Shown here: piece after piece, positions 43,399-51,518 of the stretch
Position numbering within the stretch: position 1 is the stretch's first letter
How the letters are laid out: every line of letters starts with the position of its first letter
Assembly (NCBI RefSeq): GCF_030540775.2
Contig: NZ_CP141266.1
Coordinates: 2,157,001 to 2,221,000 of the forward strand
Source: Flavivirga abyssicola
GTDB taxonomy: Bacteria > Bacteroidota > Bacteroidia > Flavobacteriales > Flavobacteriaceae
Direction of reading: 5' to 3'
DNA: 64,000 bases
Position numbers and translations under genes: made by a program
The notes under the pieces: generated by a model
Database searches by the model: none
Told to the model about the DNA's origin: nothing
The model's input: only the letters and a program-made list of their open reading frames with translations

Positions 43399-44613
43399 AT
43401 GATTTTAGAAATGAAAGTGCCTTCGCCAGGGGAATCCATTACAGAAGTGGAAATAGCAACATGGTTAGTGGAAGATGGAGATTATGTAGAGAAAGACCAG
43501 GCTATAGCAGAGGTAGATAGTGATAAAGCAACATTGGAATTACCAGCAGAAGTTAGTGGAACTATTACGCTTAAAGCGGAAGAAGGTGATGCTGTTGAAG
43601 TTGGAGCTGTTGTATGCTTAATTGATACAAGTGCAGCAAAACCAGAAGGGGATGCTCCTAAAGTAGAAAAAAAGGTTGAAGATAAACCGAATCCGAGTTC
43701 CCCTCCGAAGGAGGGGCTAGGGGAGGCAAAAACATATGCAACAGGTTCTGCAAGTCCTGCAGCTAAAAAGATTTTAGCAGAAAAAGGTATGGATGCAGCT
43801 TCTATTTCTGGAACAGGAAAAGATGGTAGAGTGACTAAAGAAGATGCTGTAAAAGCAGTACCGTCTATGGGAACACCAACAGGAGGTAGTAGAGGAACAT
43901 CACGAAGTAAAATGTCTATGTTACGCCGTAAGGTTGCTGAACGTTTAGTTGAAGCTAAAAATACAACAGCCATGTTAACAACCTTTAATGAGGTTGACAT
44001 GTCTCCAATTTTTGCACTACGTTCAGAATATAAAGAAACATTTAAAGCAAAGCACGGTGTTGGTTTAGGGTTTATGAGTTTCTTTACTTTGGCAGTTGTT
44101 AGAGCATTAAAAATGTATCCAGCAGTTAACTCAATGATTGATGGTAAAGAAATGATAAGCTATGATTTTTGCGATATTAGCATTGCTGTTTCTGGGCCTA
44201 AAGGATTGATGGTGCCTGTAATGAGAAACGTAGAGAATTTAAGTTTTAGAGGTGTTGAAGCAGAAGTGAAACGTTTAGCTATTCGTGCACGTGATGGGCA
44301 AATTACGGTTGATGAAATGACAGGAGGAACTTTTACAATATCTAATGGAGGTGTATTTGGTAGTATGTTATCTACGCCAATTATTAATCCACCGCAAAGC
44401 GGTATTTTAGGAATGCATAATATTGTAGAACGTCCAGTGGCCATTGATGGAAAAGTAGAAATACGTCCAATTATGTATGTAGCCCTTTCATATGACCACA
44501 GAATTATTGATGGTAAAGAGAGTGTTGGTTTTTTAGTTGCCGTAAAAGAAGCTTTAGAAAACCCAGTAGAATTATTAATGAATAATGATATTAAGAAGGC
44601 TTTAGAACTTTAA
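43399..44613 (+). CDS. sucB: 2-oxoglutarate dehydrogenase E2 (dihydrolipoyl succinyltransferase)
   Basis: 404 residues: lipoyl domain (1-77, lipoylated Lys43 in [10 protein letters not shown]), a flexible linker, the E1/E3 binding domain (about 115-150, [14 protein letters not shown] ... [12 protein letters not shown]), and the catalytic domain with H367 and D371 ([11 protein letters not shown]). The linker at residues 98-112 ([13 protein letters not shown]) is encoded by a dispersed intergenic-type repeat (CCCCTCC-gaa-GGAGGGG-cta-GGGGAGG at 43700-43726), inserted in frame. It completes the succinyl-CoA-forming complex with SucA. Confidence 0.96.
   Translation: MILEMKVPSPGESITEVEIATWLVEDGDYVEKDQAIAEVDSDKATLELPAEVSGTITLKAEEGDAVEVGAVVCLIDTSAAKPEGDAPKVEKKVEDKPNPSSPPKEGLGEAKTYATGSASPAAKKILAEKGMDAASISGTGKDGRVTKEDAVKAVPSMGTPTGGSRGTSRSKMSMLRRKVAERLVEAKNTTAMLTTFNEVDMSPIFALRSEYKETFKAKHGVGLGFMSFFTLAVVRALKMYPAVNSMIDGKEMISYDFCDISIAVSGPKGLMVPVMRNVENLSFRGVEAEVKRLAIRARDGQITVDEMTGGTFTISNGGVFGSMLSTPIINPPQSGILGMHNIVERPVAIDGKVEIRPIMYVALSYDHRIIDGKESVGFLVAVKEALENPVELLMNNDIKKALEL
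43698..43728. repeat. Dispersed palindromic repeat inside the sucB coding sequence
   Basis: CCCCTCC (43700-43706) and GGAGGGG (43710-43716) pair perfectly around GAA, followed by CTA and GGGGAGG. This GC-rich block contrasts with the AT-rich gene. It resembles a type of repeat common between genes in Bacteroidota. Here it is read as part of the E2 linker, where extra residues can be tolerated. Confidence 0.75.
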
Positions 44614-44640
44614 TAAAAGCCTTGATTTTAAATAAAAAAA

Positions 44641-44671
44641 GGAGCTATCATCAAATTGATAGCTCCTTTTT
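44641..44671 (+). terminator. Terminator of sucAB
   Basis: GGAGCTATCA (44641-44650) and TGATAGCTCC (44657-44666) form a 10-bp stem that A/T pairs extend by several bases, followed by TTTTT. It lies 27 bp after the sucB stop. Confidence 0.9.
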
Positions 44672-44691
44672 CTTTAACTTAATATAAATAA

Positions 44692-44793
44692 CTAACTAAA
44701 ACACATTATAAGATTTATAGAAATAACAATAACAACTAAAACACCTAATCCTATCATACAGTATTTATCAATAACATCATTTCCTTTTTCCAT
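44692..44793 (-). CDS. 33-residue single-span membrane peptide
   Basis: A short frame from an ATG at 44793 to a TAG at 44692. The first 12 residues are polar (MEKGNDVIDKYC); the rest is one strongly hydrophobic span (IGLGVLVVIVISINLI) ending in MCFS. The interval otherwise lacks genes, and a similarly sized peptide lies at 51276-51377 on the other side of the CHAT operon. Small size makes chance a real possibility. Confidence 0.45.
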   Translation of the reverse strand: MEKGNDVIDKYCMIGLGVLVVIVISINLIMCFS

Positions 44794-44833
44794 TGTTGTT
44801 ACTTTTAAACTTGTTATTATCTTAGATTATTTT

Positions 44834-44912
44834 GTTTAAAAACTCTGCACATTAGCTAAGCTAGTGCAGAGTTTTAGAAAAATTCTCTCTCAAAGAATTA
44901 ATTAATAGCCCC
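44834..44912 (-). ncRNA. Putative small RNA, copy 1
   Basis: On the minus strand an AAAATACG-N8-CGTATTTT inverted repeat (44941-44964) is followed by a TACCTTTA -7-like box (plus-strand 44914-44921), a conserved GCTATTAATTAATTCTTTG stretch, and a Rho-independent terminator with 12-bp arms (44839-44850/44864-44875) and a T-run. No reading frame fits. The same arrangement, with conserved promoter and 5' region but a different terminator stem, is found at 45388-45463. Confidence 0.55.
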
Positions 44913-44968
44913 GTAAAGGTATGCTGCATAGATGAAAAAAAAAATACGCAGTTCTACGTATTTTTTAA
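44881..44968. repeat. Conserved segment shared by the two putative small RNA loci, copy 1
   Basis: These 88 bp align with 45434-45519 along their whole length, with only short differences. The most conserved parts are TAATTAATAGC, GTAAAG(G/A)TATG and AAAATACGCA(G/C)TTCTACG followed by TATTTTTTAA. The two copies have the same orientation, about 550 bp apart, with repeat elements between them. Confidence 0.75.
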
Positions 44969-44975
44969 CCGAAAA

Positions 44976-45376
44976 GAATTTCCCGAGGCTCTGCCTTAGG
45001 GTTTCCGTCCCATGAAATCGTAAGATTCATGAATTCATTTGCATAAAAGATTAAACAATGAATAAAATGGGAATCTAAATAATGTGAGTTCGATACAATT
45101 TTAGTTTTATTTAAATGAAAATCAGTTAATTATATTCAAATGTCAGGTTGAGTACTTCGGCTACGCTCAGTATAAACTAAAGTCGAAACCTAATTAAAAC
45201 AACAGAATTTCGATTTTAGAACCGAAAGGTCAAAGCCTGTAATTAACTTGGTTGAGTATGAAACGAGCGAGACCTGTGCTGAGTACTTCGGCTTCGTTCC
45301 TTATGAACTAAAGTTGAAGCATATTTCTATTGACTTTCTCTCAATGATAGTTCGTTTCAAGAAGTTCTTTATTTGA
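44976..45376. repeat. Composite dispersed-repeat block between the two small RNA loci
   Basis: The block starts AAAAGAATTTCCCGAGG and ends TTTCAAGAAGTTCTTTATTT; nearly the same ends bound 54058-54236 (AAAAGAATTCCCCGAGG ... TTTCAAGAAATTCTTTATTT), with shared inner pieces such as GGGAATCTAAAT. Within this copy lies the 45084-45197 repeat, whose other copy is at 11883-12044. It therefore looks like one repeat inserted in another. No coding sequence was found. Confidence 0.65.
45084..45197. repeat. Dispersed repeat, shorter copy of 11883-12044
   Basis: Matches the 11.9-kb copy from GTGAGTTCGATACAA through CAGGTTGAGTACTTCGGCTA, and again over AAACTAAAGTCGAAACC and TAATTA. It lacks the ~50-bp internal rearranged stretch of the other copy and reads GGCTACGCTCAGTATAAAC here, probably the ancestral form. 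Confidence 0.8.
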
Positions 45377-45387
45377 AACTGAGTTTT

Positions 45388-45463
45388 TTAAAAAAGCGAA
45401 AGCTCTAAATCATTACAATTTAGAGCTTTCTATAATTCTCCCTAAGAACTAATTAATAGCACT
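45388..45463 (-). ncRNA. Putative small RNA, copy 2, next to the response-regulator gene
   Basis: Layout as in copy 1: AAAATACG-N8-CGTATTTT (45492-45515), a TATCTTTA -7-like box (plus-strand 45465-45472), conserved GCTATTAATTAGTTCTTAG, and a terminator with 13-bp arms (45398-45410/45418-45430) followed by a T-run. The inverted repeat abuts the stop codon of the response-regulator gene (45516-45518), so it could also be that gene's terminator; copy 1 has the repeat without a gene in front. Confidence 0.55.
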
Positions 45464-45519
45464 GTAAAGATATGTTTTGGATATGAAACAAAAAATACGC
45501 ACTTCTACGTATTTTTTAA
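45434..45519. repeat. Conserved segment shared by the two putative small RNA loci, copy 2
   Basis: The partner of 44881-44968. The alignment ends exactly at the response-regulator stop codon, which suggests that the unit duplicated was the gene's 3' flank with the adjacent small transcript. Confidence 0.75.
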
Positions 45520-46148
45520 AAATGAGCTTTATTTAGATTAGCCCAAAGAGAAAGTGATGTAGGTTTATTATCTAAGCCTAATTTGCCAACTATATTGCTT
45601 CTATGCTTATCGACTGTACGAACAGAAATGGATAAGTCTTCTGCAATATCGTGGCTCGTTTTATTCTCGGAAATAAGCTTTACTATTTTTAGTTCAGATT
45701 TGGTTAACAAATTTAATACGTCGGGCTTTTGTTCTAAACTACTTGCATTTAAGTAAGATGCAATTTCTTCACTAAAATACGGTGTCCCGTTAATAACATG
45801 TTTAATACAGGTTTCAATTTCTTCAATAGCGAATTCTTTTAAAATATATCCAAAAACATTAAACTCTTTAGCCTTATCATATAATTCTTCTTCTTTATCA
45901 AAAGTAATAAGGATAACTTTGGTGTTTAAATCGTTTTTCAGACAAGCTTCAGCTATTTCCAGTCCAGTTTTATGAGGCATTCTTATATCCAGAATAGCTA
46001 ATTCTGGTTTTAATTTTACTATAAGATTATAAGCCGTATTCCCATCTTGGGCACTTCCTATAATATTAAAGCCTTTTGAAGTTAAAAAATCAGTTAGACC
46101 TCTTAACATCAATGGATGATCATCAGCAATCACTATTGAGGTGTTCAT
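45516..46148 (-). CDS. NarL/LuxR-type response regulator
   Basis: 210 residues: receiver domain (1-120) with acidic pair D9-D10, phospho-acceptor Asp54 (AILDIRMPHKTG), and Lys105 in GYILKEF; LuxR-type HTH (about 145-205) with LLTKSELKIVKLISENKTS and VRTVDKHRSNIVGKLG. No histidine kinase is nearby. It is the last gene of a minus-strand run with a PKD/barrel protein, a TPR-CHAT protease and a retropepsin-like protease; 67 bp separate it from the latter. The inverted repeat AAAATACG...CGTATTTT at both small RNA loci is a possible target. Confidence 0.9.
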   Translation of the reverse strand: MNTSIVIADDHPLMLRGLTDFLTSKGFNIIGSAQDGNTAYNLIVKLKPELAILDIRMPHKTGLEIAEACLKNDLNTKVILITFDKEEELYDKAKEFNVFGYILKEFAIEEIETCIKHVINGTPYFSEEIASYLNASSLEQKPDVLNLLTKSELKIVKLISENKTSHDIAEDLSISVRTVDKHRSNIVGKLGLDNKPTSLSLWANLNKAHF

Positions 46149-46215
46149 TACTTGAGGAGAATTAAAATGCTATTAACTAAATATAAGTTACGTTTATATA
46201 TGTTTAAATATGTTT

Positions 46216-46659
46216 TTATATTTTTAAATATAGATATTTCTTTTCATAATCTATAATAGCTTTAGCTTTTTTTAAAATATCGGCTCCAATTATGCCATCG
46301 ACAGGTTTAGAATTATGATTTATTAGAGCCGTATTTACATGAGTTAGATTAAATAAAACTAAAACAACTTTATTGTGTTTCCATTTACCAATCTTCAGTT
46401 TATTTTTCTTAGACATTTTAGTATCCATATCTATGGCTCCAGCTCCAGCAGCCTTAATAATAGAATCTTCGGTTTTTAGATTAAAAGTTTCTGTAGCCTC
46501 AAACCCCACACAAGAATTTGAAGCACCAGTATCTAAAATAAATAACCCTTTACGTCCATTTATGGTTGCTTTTATTTCAAAATGATTTGTTTTAGTAAGA
46601 TGTAATTTTACTAAAACATACCCTTTTTCATTAAGAAACTCCTGTAATGTCTTTTCCAT
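46216..46659 (-). CDS. Retropepsin-like aspartic protease
   Basis: 147 residues, no signal peptide, so probably cytoplasmic. The single catalytic motif is D43-T-G-A-S (LFILDTGASNSC), followed by the family's GAGAI flap-like segment and a second hydrophobic-hydrophobic-Gly block, VDGIIGADIL, near the C-terminus. Such clan AA single-domain proteases act as dimers. The gene's first 29 bases overlap the end of the CHAT gene, a sign of translational coupling. With the CHAT protease and the response regulator it forms a likely proteolytic signalling set; substrates are unknown. Confidence 0.85.
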   Translation of the reverse strand: MEKTLQEFLNEKGYVLVKLHLTKTNHFEIKATINGRKGLFILDTGASNSCVGFEATETFNLKTEDSIIKAAGAGAIDMDTKMSKKNKLKIGKWKHNKVVLVLFNLTHVNTALINHNSKPVDGIIGADILKKAKAIIDYEKKYLYLKI

Positions 46660-49219
46660 AAGGTTTTTTAACTCTCAACAGTAAAAATAATATAATAAGT
46701 AAGATAAACAGGCTAACGAATACATAAATTAATTTATTGTTATGAGTTGGCTTTGTTAATTCACCATAATAAACAAAGGCACTCCAGTAATAAGGTGATT
46801 TTTTTATATTATCAATCGTTTCATCTTTTAAATAATCTAATTTTGACAGATGGTTTGATGTATTTGCAGATTTATTATCACTATAGTTTTTATAAAAGGA
46901 CTGCATGATCTTAGATGTGGATAAATCATTTATTTGCCATAAAGAAAATAATACGTTTTTAGCACCCGCATATTGAAATCCGCGTGCTATACTCATGGCA
47001 CCTTCTCCTTTGTATCGTCTACCCACACCTGTTTCGCATGCACTTAAAACAACAAGATTGGTGTTTAAATCGAGGCTGTATAACTCGTTTAGAAACATTG
47101 TATTTTTATAAAACTCAATATTTGCCGAGGTTGAAGAATCACCACTACTGGCATGCGTAGATAAATGTATGATACTGTAGTCTGAACTGTTTTTAATGAA
47201 AGCTTTTTTTGTTGCTTGATCCCTTAAAAAAAGAGTGGCATGCATTTCTTCTTTTATAGCGTTGGCCTCATCTATAGAGTAGGTTAAACTATTTTTTGTT
47301 TTCTCAAACACTGGGAAAATACCAAGAAGGTCATTTTTACTATTTTCTTCAGCTTTTTTTAGATAAAATGCAGCACTTGTATTGTAAACAATATTTTGAT
47401 GTTGTACAATAAAAGGCATTTTTGAAAAGTTTGTTGTATTTGTTTTGGAGGTAAGCAAAGCTTCAAATGGTACAAAATTCAATAATCCATCAGGGATCAT
47501 AATAACGTTTTTGAAGGGGCTCGTTTTTGTAAGATTCAAGATATTATAAAGGGTGAAGGCAGAGGTTGTAAATTTGCTTATATTATTATTTATTATAGAA
47601 GCCGAATCAAATAAATGAATAAAATCGCTGATGTGTTTTTGGGTGCCTTCATCCAAATTAATTTTACTAAGATTGATACCATCCATAGAAATTATAAATT
47701 GATAGATGGCTTTTTTACCATAAAAATATTCAACTAAAACGGCTTCATCTTTTAATAGTTTATTTTGGAGATCACCGATTAAAAAATCAGTGTCACCTAA
47801 CTCGGAGTATTTTTTATTTATAGCTTTTTTAAGCATTTTTAATTTAATACTTATCGTATTTAAATTAGAACTTAAAGAAGTGATTACGGATGCTTGTGAT
47901 TTGCCTAATTGTTCATTTATAAGACGATGCGTTGTTTCTTCTTGTTCTTTAAGTAAAGCAGCTTCTTGAAGTAATAAACTATCATTAGAGTGTTTCTGTA
48001 AAAGCGCTTTTTTAATAGATTTTTCTTTTAATATTCCCGATTTATTTAATTCTGCATATTGAAAAGCGGAGAATAAAAGCGTGTCGTTTTTTGTGTTTTG
48101 GTAGGTGTTAAAGATGATTTCTATACATTTTTCACTACGAATTCTATTTGCTGCCTGATTTGATATTTTGTTTTCTTGCGAGGTCCAGTTGTTTTCTAAT
48201 AATTTTGATACATAAAAGCTTAGGTCGTAATAATTAAGTACTGCTTTATGGTCTTCTTGAAGTGTAGCGTACAAATCAAAAAGATCTATAAATGTGTTTT
48301 CTGCATATAAGTCATTTTTGTCAAGAAATTCAATAGACTTGGTGTTTGGTAATAAAATTTGGAGCGCCAAATCTAGGTTGTTTTTAGAATCGTTTAAATT
48401 ATTTAATAATTTGTTAAGCTGAGCTTCTTCGAAATAAAGTTTGGCTAGCTTTCTTCTAGTTAAGCTGTCTTTAGATAGATGTGTTTTTGCCTTATTGAAA
48501 GCTTTTAATGCTTCTATATAATTACCATTTTGTAATTGGATTGCGTAATTATTTCTAAACTGATCATATGCACTAATATGAATTGTTTTAGGAATATCTG
48601 AAACATCGTTTATCATATTTAATGTAATTTGACTATCAATACTTAATTGGATAATTTTTTGCTTTTGACGGTTATTCAGATTTTGCTTATTGAGGTAACC
48701 CGATGTTAGTTCTAGTACTTTTTTATATCTCCCAGTAGTTTTATATAAGATGGCTAGATTAATGATGCCACTTACTTGATGCTTAATCTGATTGCTTTTT
48801 TCAGCTAAGAAAATATACTGTTTTATTATGTTTTCAGCATTCGTGTAATCGTCTGTTTTGGTATATAAGTTTCCTAAAGGTATTAGACAGCTTTCAATAA
48901 TATTAAAATCAGAAATTTTCGAAAGTTCGTTTGTATTAAAACGATTTAAGGCATCTTCTAAGGTAATGATGGCATCTTTTAATTGGGCATTTTGATCTAA
49001 ATAATAGCCTTTATGGCACTGTAAAAAAACAAGTGCTAATTGTTCCTCTTTGCTTTTAACTTGTTTTTTGAATGTAGATTCTTGCTCGCTTAAGAGGTTT
49101 AATGAAGTATTATTTGTGTTGCTAATAAATGTTTCAGCAGCAACATAAATGTCTTCTTCTAAATTTTGAGAAAAAGTAATTCCGTAAATTAAAAAGAAAA
49201 TAAAACTTAGTTTTTTCAT
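46631..49219 (-). CDS. Periplasmic TPR-CHAT protease with C-terminal membrane anchor
   Basis: 862 residues: signal peptide (1-18, ending TFSQN), TPR-type helical repeats (about 60-430), a coiled-coil-prone part (about 400-490), and a CHAT (caspase HetF-associated) domain (about 560-810). The catalytic dyad is His689 (HLSTHA) and Cys728 (SACETG), both intact. One TM span (about 829-847, VFVSLFILLIILFLLL) follows with a short basic tail. So the protease faces the periplasm and is held in the inner membrane. CHAT proteases cut partners on activation in several immune and stress systems; the role here is not known. Confidence 0.88.
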   Translation of the reverse strand: MKKLSFIFFLIYGITFSQNLEEDIYVAAETFISNTNNTSLNLLSEQESTFKKQVKSKEEQLALVFLQCHKGYYLDQNAQLKDAIITLEDALNRFNTNELSKISDFNIIESCLIPLGNLYTKTDDYTNAENIIKQYIFLAEKSNQIKHQVSGIINLAILYKTTGRYKKVLELTSGYLNKQNLNNRQKQKIIQLSIDSQITLNMINDVSDIPKTIHISAYDQFRNNYAIQLQNGNYIEALKAFNKAKTHLSKDSLTRRKLAKLYFEEAQLNKLLNNLNDSKNNLDLALQILLPNTKSIEFLDKNDLYAENTFIDLFDLYATLQEDHKAVLNYYDLSFYVSKLLENNWTSQENKISNQAANRIRSEKCIEIIFNTYQNTKNDTLLFSAFQYAELNKSGILKEKSIKKALLQKHSNDSLLLQEAALLKEQEETTHRLINEQLGKSQASVITSLSSNLNTISIKLKMLKKAINKKYSELGDTDFLIGDLQNKLLKDEAVLVEYFYGKKAIYQFIISMDGINLSKINLDEGTQKHISDFIHLFDSASIINNNISKFTTSAFTLYNILNLTKTSPFKNVIMIPDGLLNFVPFEALLTSKTNTTNFSKMPFIVQHQNIVYNTSAAFYLKKAEENSKNDLLGIFPVFEKTKNSLTYSIDEANAIKEEMHATLFLRDQATKKAFIKNSSDYSIIHLSTHASSGDSSTSANIEFYKNTMFLNELYSLDLNTNLVVLSACETGVGRRYKGEGAMSIARGFQYAGAKNVLFSLWQINDLSTSKIMQSFYKNYSDNKSANTSNHLSKLDYLKDETIDNIKKSPYYWSAFVYYGELTKPTHNNKLIYVFVSLFILLIILFLLLRVKKPYGKDITGVS

Positions 49220-49249
49220 AAGAGTGAGCCTGCTAAAAGAGACTTAGCT

Positions 49250-51205
49250 TCAGAACTTCCATATGGCATAGAATTGCCAATAGTTAAAATCGTTTTCAAA
49301 ATTCATAACATAACGCGCACCCAAACTTGGGCCAATTCTGGCAAAACCAGCTGTAACTTCAAACAATAATCCAGTTCTTAAATTGGTAAAAGAATCGGTT
49401 TCGTTAATGGTGTCTTCTTCTGTATTAAAAACGAAGGCATCCGGAGTATCTCCTTCAAACATTTCTGTTAAAATATGTTGTTCGCGTTTTTCACTTAAGG
49501 ATAAGGTGTTTTGTAAACCACCGCCTAGGCCAATATAGTTATTAACATTATATCTTATTAAAACAGGAATATCCCAATCTATATTCTCATAAGAGGCATT
49601 CGTTGTAGTCCGTTGAAAAAACCGAAAGCCTTGAGCTCCTTGGATAAACTCTTCTTTAATATCAGTGTTCGAATCGTAATTATGAAAATTATTCATAAGC
49701 TCTATTTGCCAATACCATCTATAAGATTTATAAGGAGATAATGTAGCGCCAAAAAAGTAGCTTTCAGAATTTTTTAAGTCGTTAAACGAATTATAGCCTG
49801 TTTTAATACCAATGGATATACCTGGTAAAAACCGAGTGGTTGAATAGTTAGTAAGAATAGGGTCGTTTTTGTCAAAAATAATAGCTGTTCTGCTTTTTGT
49901 TTTTTTCTTATGAAAATCTTTAGCAAACTTAATCTTGTATTTTACAAAACCTTTTGTGGAGTCGTATTCTTTTACATTCTTTTGTTCGCTTCCCGGAAGG
50001 TAAATATTCTTAAAAGTAAAAATAGCCTGTGTGTTTGTGAATGTGGTGTCCAAACAACTATACAAAACGTCTCGTTTGGGGCATATATCACATTTAGGAT
50101 ACATATCCATGACTTTTAAAGTTGATTTGTCCAGCATTTCCGGAATATCAGTTTCCAGTCGTATGGTTCTTGCTGGACCTTCACCATTATTTTGAAACTT
50201 AATTTTATATTTTAAGGTTTTAAAGCGTACCAATCTATAATTCATAAATGTCCCATTTGATGACATTTTGTTAGGATCATGTGAAGTCACGATTTCCATT
50301 TCCATATCTTTAACTTTATGGTTATCGTAATTGCCGTCTGGAATGTAAATCCCGCGAACCGATATAATGGCACTGGTATCTTTAACCATTTCTGGCGTTG
50401 TCTTTAAACTAAAAAAAACATGACGCTCTTCATTGGGCTCCATGTTATCGAACTCCAAGAGACTCCAGTCTTTGTAATATGCTTTAGATTCTGCAATGGT
50501 TAAAGGTAGATTTGTTTTTTCTGTTGAATCTTGTAATACAGTACTTGATTTAATAAGATTATTATTTGAAGAAGCGAGGTAAGTCCCTTCATTATCAATA
50601 TGCTTTGTATATGCAAAACCGTTTACCGAAACGTTTTTTTCGTTATGATGGGTTCTGGTTTCCAACAATTCAAAATTATTAGCTTTATATTTAAGTTCGT
50701 TATAGAAGAGGTATATTTTTCCGTTTGTTATGTAGTCCTTATTATTCTTATAACTCATTATAGCTACTATTTCTTCTTCGGGAATAGGTTCGCGATTACG
50801 CTTTATTGTAAAGTCTTCGTCCATTGTGGCTATATCTTCATAATCAGTCGTAATAGAATTAACAGCAATTTTTTTGGGTCTAGTTGTTGGTGGTTTACCT
50901 GTATCGTAATTATTGGTCGCCCATAATCTCACTTCATAGTCACCTTTGTTTTTATAGATGTGTTTTGGTTCTTTTTCGGTGCTATAATGACCATCACCAA
51001 ATTCCCAGTAATGTGTGTAAAAAGCTTTAGGCGCACCAGCAATTTGATTTAAAACAGGTGTTTCTGGTGTAAATAAAATTTCATTCCCATTGTTTATACT
51101 TTTGATGGTTGCCGTTCTTGTAAGCGTATCGTTTGCAAGTAATTGTTGGGAATGATTATGTACACATATAAATGAGAAGCAAATAAAAAAGAATAATTTG
51201 TTCAT
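49250..51205 (-). CDS. PKD-domain protein with C-terminal outer-membrane barrel
   Basis: 651 residues: signal peptide (ending NHSQQ), a PKD domain (about 40-120, HYWEFGDGHYSTEKEPKHIY), a central beta-rich part resembling the conserved-repeat domain of T9SS proteins (KYKIKFQNNGEGPARTIRLE, CDICPKRDVLYSC), and a ~190-residue barrel-like end (GISIGIKTGYNSF ... YIGLGGGLQNTLSL ... YWQFYAIWKF, C-terminal Phe). It therefore probably spans the outer membrane with an extracellular or periplasmic sensor part. It is first in the operon, 30 bp upstream of the TPR-CHAT gene, and could be its input or target. Confidence 0.82.
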   Translation of the reverse strand: MNKLFFFICFSFICVHNHSQQLLANDTLTRTATIKSINNGNEILFTPETPVLNQIAGAPKAFYTHYWEFGDGHYSTEKEPKHIYKNKGDYEVRLWATNNYDTGKPPTTRPKKIAVNSITTDYEDIATMDEDFTIKRNREPIPEEEIVAIMSYKNNKDYITNGKIYLFYNELKYKANNFELLETRTHHNEKNVSVNGFAYTKHIDNEGTYLASSNNNLIKSSTVLQDSTEKTNLPLTIAESKAYYKDWSLLEFDNMEPNEERHVFFSLKTTPEMVKDTSAIISVRGIYIPDGNYDNHKVKDMEMEIVTSHDPNKMSSNGTFMNYRLVRFKTLKYKIKFQNNGEGPARTIRLETDIPEMLDKSTLKVMDMYPKCDICPKRDVLYSCLDTTFTNTQAIFTFKNIYLPGSEQKNVKEYDSTKGFVKYKIKFAKDFHKKKTKSRTAIIFDKNDPILTNYSTTRFLPGISIGIKTGYNSFNDLKNSESYFFGATLSPYKSYRWYWQIELMNNFHNYDSNTDIKEEFIQGAQGFRFFQRTTTNASYENIDWDIPVLIRYNVNNYIGLGGGLQNTLSLSEKREQHILTEMFEGDTPDAFVFNTEEDTINETDSFTNLRTGLLFEVTAGFARIGPSLGARYVMNFENDFNYWQFYAIWKF

Positions 51206-51275
51206 AGAATTAAGCTTAAATCGGTTTAAATATACAAAAAGTGTTACCTCTAAAATAGTTTCATATGATTCTAAC

Positions 51276-51377
51276 TTAATATGAAAAACTAAAATTAGAA
51301 TTGATTACTAGTATGTTAGCTGTTATTGTTAATAACACAACAATTATTATCACTAATGTTAGAGTAGTTTTTTTCAT
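51276..51377 (-). CDS. 33-residue single-span membrane peptide upstream of the CHAT operon
   Basis: A short frame from an ATG at 51377 to a TAA at 51276, beginning MKKTTLTLVIIIVVLLTITA and ending NSNFSFSY. The span is long enough to cross the membrane; there is no clear cleavage site. It lies 70 bp before the PKD gene on the same strand and has a GGGTAACA box about 43 bp upstream. It has the same length as the peptide at 44692-44793. It could be a true leading gene of the operon; chance cannot be excluded. Confidence 0.45.
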   Translation of the reverse strand: MKKTTLTLVIIIVVLLTITANILVINSNFSFSY

Positions 51378-51395
51378 GACGCATTAGTATTTATA

Positions 51396-51427
51396 TTTAA
51401 ATACATAATGTCTATATTTTGTTACCC
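51396..51427 (-). promoter_or_regulatory. GGGTAACA-N18-TTTAAA box before the 33-aa peptide
   Basis: The minus strand has GGGTAACA (plus-strand 51420-51427), 18 bp, then TTTAAA (51396-51401), 19 bp before the ATG. It differs by one base from the TATAA(A/G) boxes before the genes at 53370 and 53947. A partial copy (GGTAACA, 51242-51248) precedes the PKD gene without a matching -10. Confidence 0.45.
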
Positions 51428-51518
51428 CTTTTTTAACAGGAAATTTAAATGATTGAATTCGCTGGAAGTCGTATTGGACTATAAAAGCAATAATTAACAA
51501 CGTGTAATTAATTGCAAC

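Noticed and set aside
43482-44000. 172-aa antisense frame in sucB
   Set aside because: It is a shadow of the Ala/Lys-rich lipoyl and linker region; it has no own promoter or family.
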